Below are positions 54,225 through 60,301 of a stretch of 60,301 bases of DNA, piece after piece (the first letter of the stretch is position 1; each line of letters opens with the position of its first letter). This stretch comes from Alcanivorax sp. (lineage in GTDB: Bacteria > Pseudomonadota > Gammaproteobacteria > Pseudomonadales > Alcanivoracaceae): positions 1 through 60,301 of the forward strand of contig NZ_NVWY01000016.1 of NCBI RefSeq assembly GCF_002733835.1, in the 5' to 3' direction. A model generated the notes under the pieces. It was not told the origin of the DNA. It did no database searches and saw nothing but the letters and a program-made list of their open reading frames with translations. The translations under genes were made by a program, and so were the position numbers.

Positions 54225-54239
54225 CGATAATGATTCTCA
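54225..54239 (-). promoter_or_regulatory. Probable Fur box upstream of the RND pump
   Basis: On the minus strand TGAGAAT-C-ATTATCG matches the 7-1-7 Fur site TGATAAT-N-ATTATCA at 12 of 14 positions, 15 bp before the TTG start of the adaptor. Confidence 0.65.
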
Positions 54240-54391
54240 GCCAGCTACTCTAGCGTTTTCTTGTGGGAGTGCCTATCGGCAGCCCCTATCTTCAACGCTG
54301 GCAATGTTTTTATACAATCTCTTCGTGCCATTTTCTTGCACGTTCGGACCACAACGCGTAAATCAGGGACCAGTAAACCTTCGGAGGTGCC

Positions 54392-55102
54392 GTGAGCGAA
54401 CAACAAGACAAGATTCTGGTCGTGGATGACGATGCGCGACTGCGTAGCCTGCTGCAACGGTTTCTGGAAGAAGCTGGCTATACCGTAAAGGCGGTGGGCG
54501 ATGCGGAGCAGATGGACCGTGCCCTGTCCCGCGAGCTGTATTCCCTGATGGTGCTGGACCTGATGCTGCCGGGGGAAGATGGCCTGTCGATCTGCCGTCG
54601 CCTGCGTGAGGCCGAGAACGTTATGCCGATCATCATGCTCACCGCAAAGGGCGATGATGCCGAGCGCATTGAAGGCCTGGATGCCGGCGCCGATGACTAC
54701 CTGCCCAAGCCGTTCAACCCCAAGGAACTGGATGCCCGTATCCGCGCGGTGCTGCGCCGCCATGTGCGCGAGCTGCCCGGAGCGCCCAGCAAGGAAGAAG
54801 GATCCGTGACCTTTGGCCCCTGGATTCTGGATCTGGCCAACCGCACCCTGACCCGTGATGGCGATCCGCAAAGTCTGACCACGGGCGAATTCGCCGTGCT
54901 CAAGGCATTGCTGCAGAACCCCCGCGAGCCGCTCACCCGTGACAAACTGATGAGCCTGGCCCGGGGCCGCGAATGGTCCGCCATGGAGCGTTCCATCGAC
55001 GTACAGGTATCACGCCTGCGCCGCCTGCTGGAAGACGACCCCTCCAAACCCCGCTACATCCAGACGGTCTGGGGTGTGGGGTATGTGTTTGTGCCTGATT
55101 AA
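54392..55102 (+). CDS. ompR: OmpR-type response regulator
   Basis: A 236-residue regulator: receiver domain with ILVVDDDARLRSLLQRFLEE and phosphoacceptor Asp56 (LMVLDLMLPGEDGL), Lys in DDYLPKPFNP, then a winged-helix DNA-binding domain (FGPWILDLANRTLTRDG, SMERSIDVQVSRLRRLLEDD). GTG 54392 is the start, with GGAGG upstream. Paired with EnvZ, it should set porin and envelope genes by osmolarity or pH. Confidence 0.9.
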   Translation: MSEQQDKILVVDDDARLRSLLQRFLEEAGYTVKAVGDAEQMDRALSRELYSLMVLDLMLPGEDGLSICRRLREAENVMPIIMLTAKGDDAERIEGLDAGADDYLPKPFNPKELDARIRAVLRRHVRELPGAPSKEEGSVTFGPWILDLANRTLTRDGDPQSLTTGEFAVLKALLQNPREPLTRDKLMSLARGREWSAMERSIDVQVSRLRRLLEDDPSKPRYIQTVWGVGYVFVPD

Positions 55103-55106
55103 GGAA

Positions 55107-55192
55107 CGCCTGACGCTTGACGCCGGAGGCCTGACGCTTAAAGTCGGGAGTTCTTTTCTTTGTCTGGCGTTCGGCGTCCGGCTTCTGGCGAT
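55107..55192. repeat. Inverted heptamer arrays between ompR and envZ
   Basis: Units CTGACGC, TTGACGC, CGGAGGC, CTGACGC run from 55110 and CTGGCGT, TCGGCGT, CCGGCTT, CTGGCG run in the opposite sense up to about 55190. They can fold imperfectly across about 24 bp between the two genes of one operon. Confidence 0.7.
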
Positions 55193-55198
55193 GTATCA

Positions 55199-56518
55199 AT
55201 GACACTCTATCCCCGTACTGCCTTTGTCCGTTCCGCCATCGTGGTGGGGCTGGTGATTGGAATTAGCCAGGCGCTGACCCTGTGGTTCTTTGCCCGTAAT
55301 GCCTACCTGCCCGGTATCCGTGAATACGCCCGCTTGACGGTGTTGCAAGCAGAGCTGGCGTTTGATGATTCGCGGGCGGCGGCGGATGCGGATCTGGCCG
55401 ACCGGCTGGGTAATGCCACTGGCATTGCGGTGGCGATTCCGGAAAAGCTGCACGATGGCACCATGCTGCTGTCGCGTCCGGTGGTGGGCCGTTTTCAGGA
55501 AGAACTGGAAGGCATGCTGGAAGAGCCGGTGACGGTGCGTCTGGAAGACAACCGCCAACCGGTTCTGTGGGTGAATGCGCCGTCGTTTGGTGAGCAGTGG
55601 GTGCGGGTGCCCATGGCGTTCTTCCGGGATTACGATCGCTACCTGTTGTTGGGCTGGGGGGTGACCGTGCCTTTGCTGGCCATCATCGGCGGCTTGCTGA
55701 TTGCCCGGGGGCTGAACTTACCGTTGCGCCGGCTGGCCAAAGTGGCTTTGAAAGTGGGACGCGGCGAGGCGGTGCCGGTGTTGGATACCACCATTGGGCC
55801 GGAGGAAATTCAGGCGGTGAATACCGCCTTTAACCGGATGACCCGTGACTTGCAGCATGCCCAGCGAGATCGGGCGTTGCTGTTGGCCGGGGTGTCCCAT
55901 GATTTGCGAACCCCGTTGACGCGTCTGCGTTTGTCGGCGGAATTCATGCAGGACGAAGAGCTGGCAAAAGGCATTGTCGAAGACATTGAGGATATGGATG
56001 CGATCCTCGATCAGTTTATTTCCTTTATCCGTGACGGGGCGGATGAGCAGCCGGATTTTGAAAACCTGAATGACCTGATTCAGGAAGTGGCCGGCAAGTA
56101 CCCGGCCGAACAGCTACGGTTCGAACTGGAAGATTTGCCCCGGTTAATGCTCAAGCGACTGACCGTAAAACGAATGCTGGCCAACCTGGTGGGTAACGCC
56201 CTCAAGTACGGTGCCTCGCCGGTGGAAATTCGCACCGCTGTTACCGAAAACAAGGTAGTGCTTACCGTGCGTGATCATGGGCGCGGCGTGCGTGAAGAAG
56301 ACATCCCTCTGCTGTTACAGCCGTTTTCCCGGGGCGAAAAGGCGCGCACGCTCAGTGGCAGTGGCCTGGGGCTGGCGATCGTGAAACGGATTGTGGACAT
56401 GCACCATGGTGAAATTCAGCTGGCCAACCATCCCCATGGCGGGCTGTTAGTGGAAGTGCGTTTTCCGGTAACCGGTAAATTCGTGCAACCGGAGCCCCTT
56501 TCCGCCGGTGTGAGATAA
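55199..56518 (+). CDS. envZ: EnvZ-type sensor histidine kinase
   Basis: A 439-residue kinase. Helix 1 (about 8-30), a periplasmic domain (about 40-145), helix 2 (about 150-170), HAMP, then HisKA with [19 protein letters not shown] (phospho-His234) and a HATPase domain: [11 protein letters not shown] (N box), [10 protein letters not shown] (G1), [19 protein letters not shown]. It phosphorylates and dephosphorylates OmpR. ATG 55199 overlaps the last bases of the heptamer region; no clear Shine-Dalgarno. Confidence 0.88.
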   Translation: MTLYPRTAFVRSAIVVGLVIGISQALTLWFFARNAYLPGIREYARLTVLQAELAFDDSRAAADADLADRLGNATGIAVAIPEKLHDGTMLLSRPVVGRFQEELEGMLEEPVTVRLEDNRQPVLWVNAPSFGEQWVRVPMAFFRDYDRYLLLGWGVTVPLLAIIGGLLIARGLNLPLRRLAKVALKVGRGEAVPVLDTTIGPEEIQAVNTAFNRMTRDLQHAQRDRALLLAGVSHDLRTPLTRLRLSAEFMQDEELAKGIVEDIEDMDAILDQFISFIRDGADEQPDFENLNDLIQEVAGKYPAEQLRFELEDLPRLMLKRLTVKRMLANLVGNALKYGASPVEIRTAVTENKVVLTVRDHGRGVREEDIPLLLQPFSRGEKARTLSGSGLGLAIVKRIVDMHHGEIQLANHPHGGLLVEVRFPVTGKFVQPEPLSAGVR

Positions 56519-57129
56519 GGTTTTCCGGTAACAAAAAACCACATTTTGTGGCCCGGAATGTGCGCTGGCGCAAGGTTTGCAGTGTAAGGGTCGGTGCATT
56601 CTAGTACGCAGTTACTGGCATGGGTAACTGGAAAAACACCAATGACAGACAGCCAATAATAACGATGAAAAAAATGGATCCTGTTGCAACAATACGTTGT
56701 TGATGCCACTGCCAACCTGTTCGAAAACATAACCGTGAACAGGTGAATGGGACAAGAAGCGGGCACAGCGCGCAGGCAGCAGGGCGAACACCAAATGGAC
56801 TTGGGAGAGCGCCTTATGAATATCCTCGCCGTGTGGTTGCCACCACGATGACCTGTATTTCCAGCCAGATTCTATTCGCTGATCCTCACGGGCGTTAACC
56901 AGGTTGGGTTAATGTTTGTGTTGTGAATGCCGATAGCCTGTTGTGGCCTGTGTGCCACGAGAGGTTTTGGGTCGCACGCCTGTGCGGCCTTTTTTTCGTT
57001 TGGGTAAATTCTTCGGACGCCTGATGCTCGAACCCGGAAGCGACATCAGCGCTGTTCTTTCTCCGGTTTTGATCTAAGCTTTGAGGCGTGAGGCGTCGGT
57101 CGCCCAGCCTTATAACCCAGGGAGCGGTA
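56519..57129. other. 600-bp intergenic region with a terminator
   Basis: No supported protein gene. GGTTTTCCGGTAAC at 56519-56532 repeats text inside the end of envZ (56460). The segment around 56600-56830 is less GC-rich than its neighbours. A hairpin TGGC-CTGTGT-GCCA (56944-56957) and a terminator (56970-56996) lie at the right, so a short RNA ending there is possible. Heptamer-like text occurs at 57012-57045. Confidence 0.4.
56970..56996 (+). terminator. Rho-independent terminator 450 bp past envZ
   Basis: GGTCGCAC-GCCT-GTGCGGCC (7 canonical pairs and one G-T) is followed by seven T. It is far from the envZ stop, so it ends either a long 3' tail or an independent small RNA. Confidence 0.8.
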
Positions 57130-57702
57130 ATGACAATACACCAACGACGAGTTTTCGGGATGCGCATGGGGCTGGCCATGCTGGTTGCGGTTGGCGTCAT
57201 TGTCAGTGCGCCGCTGCGGGCCAGTGATGATCCGTTGCGGACCGGTTATGCGGGCGTGCAGTACAACCTGCTCGATCAGCAGATCCCTGTTGGTGATGAT
57301 GCACAACCGCGCAGCGTTCAGGCGGTGTGGGGCTGGCAGTACAACACCCTGCTCGCGCTGGAAGCGCGGCTGGGTTATGGCGTCAGTGACGATGAGGGCG
57401 GGCTGGAGACGGCCCGGGTTAGCGTGGACCCGCAATGGCTGGTGGGTGGCTATCTGAAAATGGGCCTGAGTTACCGTTTGCCGCTGTCCCCCTATGTGCT
57501 ACTTGGGCACTCCTCGGTGAAGCGCGAGGTCACCGTGGCCGGCGGCGATAGCGAAGACGATGTGGCCAGCGATCCCTCCTACGGCATGGGGGCGTCGATC
57601 AAGCTGAACGAACGTAATGCCCTGACGGTGGAATGGCTGCAGCTGGATGACGACGACAATGACCTGACCACCGTTAACGTGGGCTATCTGTTCCGTTATT
57701 GA
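57130..57702 (+). CDS. Outer-membrane beta-barrel protein
   Basis: A 190-residue exported protein. Signal peptide (GLAMLVAVGVIVSAPLRA); the mature part alternates hydrophobic/polar residues in eight-strand style: RTGYAGVQYNLLDQQIP, VWGWQYNTLLALEARLGYG, GGYLKMGLSYRLPLSPYVLL and a final VNVGYLFRY. An OmpA/OmpW-type small barrel is the best guess; the very acidic LQLDDDDND loop is unusual. GGGAG before ATG 57130. Its end overlaps the convergent MFS gene by 7 bp. Confidence 0.75.
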   Translation: MTIHQRRVFGMRMGLAMLVAVGVIVSAPLRASDDPLRTGYAGVQYNLLDQQIPVGDDAQPRSVQAVWGWQYNTLLALEARLGYGVSDDEGGLETARVSVDPQWLVGGYLKMGLSYRLPLSPYVLLGHSSVKREVTVAGGDSEDDVASDPSYGMGASIKLNERNALTVEWLQLDDDDNDLTTVNVGYLFRY

Positions 57703-58895
57703 TCGGTCTGTGCGGGCAGGCCGGTGGTAACGGCGTTACGTTTTTCCAGGCTGCGGCCGGCCAGGAAAATCAGCAATCCGCCCATGGCCAGGGCCGCCCC
57801 TACCAGGCCGGTGGCGGACCATTGTGCGCCCATCTTGATGGTGACGCCGGCCAGCCAGGCGCCCAGCGCATTCGCCAGGTTGAACGCGGCATGGTTCATG
57901 GAGGCAGCCATGGTCTGGGCGTCTTCTGCCACATCCATGAGTCGCGTTTGCAGGGCCGGGCCCAGTGCCATGCTGGTGCCGACCAGCCCCACGAAGAGGA
58001 TGGCGGGCAAGGGCCAATCGGCGGCAAAGTAAAAGCCGGCCTGAATCAGCGCACACCAGATCAGAATACGCGGTATGGCACGCAGCAAGTTGCCGTCTGC
58101 TGCGCGGGCACCGGCAAAGTTACCGATGATGGTGCCGATGCCGAAGATCATCAGCACCATGGGGCCCCAGCTTTCCGCCATGCCGGATTGCTCGGTGAGG
58201 GTGGGCATCACATAGCTGAACACCGAAAACATGCCGCCGAAACCGATGCTGGCGACCCCCAGGGTGAACAGCACCCGCTGTTTGACCAGCGCGGACAATT
58301 CGCGACGTGGGCTGGCGTTCGGGTCCGGCGCCTGGGCGGGTACCCACAGGCGGATTAACAGGGCGGTGCACAGGGCAATCACGCCCACGCCGATAAAGGC
58401 CACTTCCCAGCCGAACAGATTGCCGGCCCAGGTGGCCAGGGGCGCGCCAACCACGATGGCAATGGTCAGCCCGCTCATCACCCGGGCGACGGCGCGGGCA
58501 CGCATGTGATAGGGCACGGCGGAGGCTGCCACCAGGGCGGCGACACCAAAGTAGGCCCCATGGGGCAGCCCGGCCAGAAAGCGCAGGGCCACGAAGGTCC
58601 AGAAATCCGTGGCCAGGGCGCTGGCCATGTTGCCCACGGCAAACACCAGCATCAGGGTGATCAACAGTCCTCGCCGGGGCACCCGGGCCGCCAGAGCGGA
58701 AATCAGCGGTGCACCGACCACCACCCCCAGCGCATAACTGCTGATGGCATAGCCCACATCCGGCACCGGGACTTGCAGGTCGGTGGCCACGCGCTGCATC
58801 AGTCCCATAATGACGAACTCGCCACTGCCAATGCCAAAGCCCCCCAGAGCCAGAGCGAGGGAAAGGCGAAGCAAGCGACTGGAGTCGGAGGACAT
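57696..58895 (-). CDS. MFS transporter (AraJ/sugar-efflux-like)
   Basis: A 399-residue, 12-helix exporter. SGEFVIMGLMQRVATDLQV and YAISSYALGVVVGAPLI in helix 1-2, then ARVPRRGLLI (cytoplasmic loop 2-3), and RFLAGLPHGAYFGVAALVAA are features of the DHA1/AraJ subfamily, which exports drugs, sugars or arabinose analogues. Substrate unknown. AGGAAC before ATG 58895; the longer frame to 58970 is unlikely. Confidence 0.82.
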   Translation of the reverse strand: MSSDSSRLLRLSLALALGGFGIGSGEFVIMGLMQRVATDLQVPVPDVGYAISSYALGVVVGAPLISALAARVPRRGLLITLMLVFAVGNMASALATDFWTFVALRFLAGLPHGAYFGVAALVAASAVPYHMRARAVARVMSGLTIAIVVGAPLATWAGNLFGWEVAFIGVGVIALCTALLIRLWVPAQAPDPNASPRRELSALVKQRVLFTLGVASIGFGGMFSVFSYVMPTLTEQSGMAESWGPMVLMIFGIGTIIGNFAGARAADGNLLRAIPRILIWCALIQAGFYFAADWPLPAILFVGLVGTSMALGPALQTRLMDVAEDAQTMAASMNHAAFNLANALGAWLAGVTIKMGAQWSATGLVGAALAMGGLLIFLAGRSLEKRNAVTTGLPAQTDQ

Positions 58896-59067
58896 AAGGG
58901 TTCCTGGATGAAGGCAGCGGGCAGGTCTGTGACGGATGGGATGAGACTGTCGATATTGAACAGGGTTCATTCTAGCATGCGAAAGAATGGTTTAGTGCCT
59001 GGAGCAGGCAAGAAAACGCCAGCAAGAACAATGCAGCAAGAATGAAGAAAGAATGACAGGGGTAACG

Positions 59068-59418
59068 ATGAAGGTGACACGCATCATGGCCAATGTGGCC
59101 ACGGACGATCTGGGCAAGGCGCAGGCCTTCTATGGCGAGATTCTTGGCCTGGACCGGATTATGGATCATGGCTGGTTCCAGACCTATGGCTCGGCAGAAA
59201 CCATGACGGTGCAGCTGAGTTTTGGCTCCCAGGGCGGTTCAAACACAGCGGTGCCGGACCTGTCCATTGAAGTGGATGATCTGGACGAGGCATTGAGGCG
59301 GATGCAGCAAGCGGGAGTGCCGGTGGAATACGGGCCGGTGAGTGAGCCCTGGGGCGTGCGACGCTTCTATGTACGCGACCCGTTCGGTCGGCTGTTGAAT
59401 ATTTTGCAGCATGAATAA
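59068..59418 (+). CDS. VOC (glyoxalase/bleomycin resistance fold) protein
   Basis: A 116-residue protein with paired beta-alpha-beta-beta-beta units: MANVATDDLGKAQAFYGEIL, TMTVQLSFGSQGG, VPDLSIEVDDLDEALRRM and FYVRDPFGRLLNILQHE. This fits small VOC proteins, which bind metal in dioxygenases or fosfomycin/bleomycin resistance proteins; the ligand set is incomplete for a typical metal site. AGGGG supports ATG 59068 over ATG 59053. Confidence 0.82.
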   Translation: MKVTRIMANVATDDLGKAQAFYGEILGLDRIMDHGWFQTYGSAETMTVQLSFGSQGGSNTAVPDLSIEVDDLDEALRRMQQAGVPVEYGPVSEPWGVRRFYVRDPFGRLLNILQHE

Positions 59419-59453
59419 CCGCCCCTCTTGCCCGAGCAGGGTGGAGAGGCGGT
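59418..59453. terminator. Hairpin between convergent genes
   Basis: ACCGCCCCTCT pairs with AGAGGCGGT with a small bulge, between the VOC gene and the end of the hydrolase gene. No T-run is present. Confidence 0.4.
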
Positions 59454-59459
59454 ATGGCG

Positions 59460-60301
59460 TCACAGGGCGCTGGTCGGCACCAGCGGAATATTCACCCGTG
59501 ATGGCATGGCCGGGGCGCTGTAAACGGTCATGGCGCCCAGCAGGCTGGTGAGCAGGTCGGGGATCGGGCTCAGGCCATGGGGCAGGTCACTGGTGCCTAC
59601 GCTGATGCGCAGCTTTTCCCCGGCCTTGATCAGCGCGCTGGTGGGGAACACTTCCACATCGGCGCGGAAAGCGGTCAGCGGGCTGATGCTACGTTTTGAT
59701 TCTGCGCTAAACGGGTGCCAGGGCTGGATCAGTTTGCCGTTCATAAAGCGCGATTTGCTGGCATCAAAGGCACTCATGGACGCCATCTGAATGCCGTGGG
59801 TCAGTGGCCGGGCAATGCCGTTGTCGCCCACCACGCTGACCCGCACGGTGACATTGGTATCCAGGGCGGTGGTGGACGCCCAGATCTGCCCGGTGATCGG
59901 GCCGTTGATGGCCATGTCTTCTTCCAGCGGTTCGCTGGTGTACACCGCTTCCAACAGGTTGACCACGTTGTCCTGTGCCGAGCAGGGCGGCAAGATCAGG
60001 CCGAGTACACCGGCAGTCCACTGGCTGGCGCTGGCGGAGCACAGGCCATTGACCGGTGTCTGCAGCAGGCTGGTCTGTTTGCTGGTGGTTGGGGCGCTGT
60101 GGGAAATACTGCCGAACAAGGGGGCGCCGGGCTGGCCATGGAGGTAAAAGGTTTCCGCTTGCGCGTCCGGGTGTGGCCAGTCGGCGGCGGTGACGAAACG
60201 TTCTTCGCCGGTGTAGTACTGGGTCACCGGCGGGAAATCCCCGGCGCCGGTGTCCATGCCTTTCAGGTACTGGTCGAACCAGGCCAGGCGGATGGGGCCC
60301 A
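59460..60301 (-). CDS. CocE/NonD hydrolase family, C-terminal part (runs off the window)
   Basis: The frame is open to the window edge. Reading in from the edge, GPIRLAWFDQYLKGMDTG is the conserved FFDRYLKG segment at the end of the alpha/beta-hydrolase domain; then a jelly-roll C-terminal domain follows: EPLEEDMAINGPITGQIWAS (the E-x-x-x-I-x-G motif), TVRVSVVGDNG and SPLTAFRADVEVFPTSALI. This is the C-terminal domain of X-Pro dipeptidyl-peptidase/CocE esterases. The catalytic Ser and Asp would lie outside the window. The ATG at 60257 is internal. Confidence 0.8.
   Translation of the reverse strand, partial: GPIRLAWFDQYLKGMDTGAGDFPPVTQYYTGEERFVTAADWPHPDAQAETFYLHGQPGAPLFGSISHSAPTTSKQTSLLQTPVNGLCSASASQWTAGVLGLILPPCSAQDNVVNLLEAVYTSEPLEEDMAINGPITGQIWASTTALDTNVTVRVSVVGDNGIARPLTHGIQMASMSAFDASKSRFMNGKLIQPWHPFSAESKRSISPLTAFRADVEVFPTSALIKAGEKLRISVGTSDLPHGLSPIPDLLTSLLGAMTVYSAPAMPSRVNIPLVPTSAL

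Noticed and set aside
56416..56794. Minus-strand frames of 60-116 residues downstream of envZ
   Set aside because: No start signal, random composition, and overlap with the envZ end.

Overview
The window is gene-dense, GC-rich gammaproteobacterial chromosome. Protein families and intergenic repeat style look like Alcanivorax or a close relative (Alcanivoracaceae): a BetT-type choline carrier, an NhaD sodium antiporter, a PilH-like regulator, Rsd/AlgQ, a DUF3348/DUF802/OmpA/DUF2894 cluster, and intergenic DNA full of REP-like palindromes and 7-bp periodic repeats. This assignment is inferred from gene content; no rRNA or tRNA gene was seen.

Layout. 1-7.1 kb: the end of a MITE abutting a 5'-truncated DUF502 gene, a BetT-type carrier, then a minus-strand operon of four overlapping genes (DUF3348, a MotA/ZorA-like DUF802 protein with a very long tail, a MotB/ZorB-like OmpA protein, DUF2894). 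7.3-14 kb: small lipoprotein, DinB-like protein, phospholipase D lipoprotein, a frameshifted outer-membrane barrel gene, two small helical proteins, a complete 314-bp MITE with TTAG duplications, a membrane protein, and NhaD. 14.2-19.5 kb: a Fur-box-preceded imelysin / di-heme oxidoreductase / imelysin / DUF1513 cluster containing a 98-bp heptamer array. 19.6-23.1 kb: a secreted six-cysteine protein, a MerR-controlled DUF3703-CDF metal efflux unit, DUF3820 and DUF4336 proteins. 23.3-27.8 kb: a MacA-MacB-NodT-type tripartite efflux operon. 27.8-31.8 kb: a histone-deacetylase-like enzyme, CbiX, and an ECF42-type sigma factor followed by its probable target operon (SnoaL-like plus YCII/DGPF). 32-41.1 kb: LpxR, thiolase, ABC-F, TIGR02444, BioA, orphan ParA, a DUF4124-like protein and an FKBP isomerase. 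41.4-49.1 kb: Rsd/AlgQ, a DsbB-CidA-LrgB operon, an RMF-like protein, GshA, Tex and a PilH-like receiver. 49.2-60.3 kb: an RND pump operon with a Fur-like box, OmpR-EnvZ, an outer-membrane barrel, an MFS exporter, a VOC protein and the C-terminal part of a CocE/NonD-type hydrolase running off the end.

Recurring themes are envelope homeostasis and stress (two efflux systems, OmpR/EnvZ, osmolyte and Na+ transport, lipid A and phospholipid enzymes, disulfide formation) and metals (two Fur-like boxes, one MerR-type operator). The least understood system is the DUF802/OmpA operon: its two central proteins have the layout of an ion-driven MotAB/ZorAB-type motor, but none of the known Zorya effectors lies next to it. 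The second unexplained feature is the intergenic DNA, where arrays with a strict 7-bp period and differing consensus recur, often as inverted pairs.
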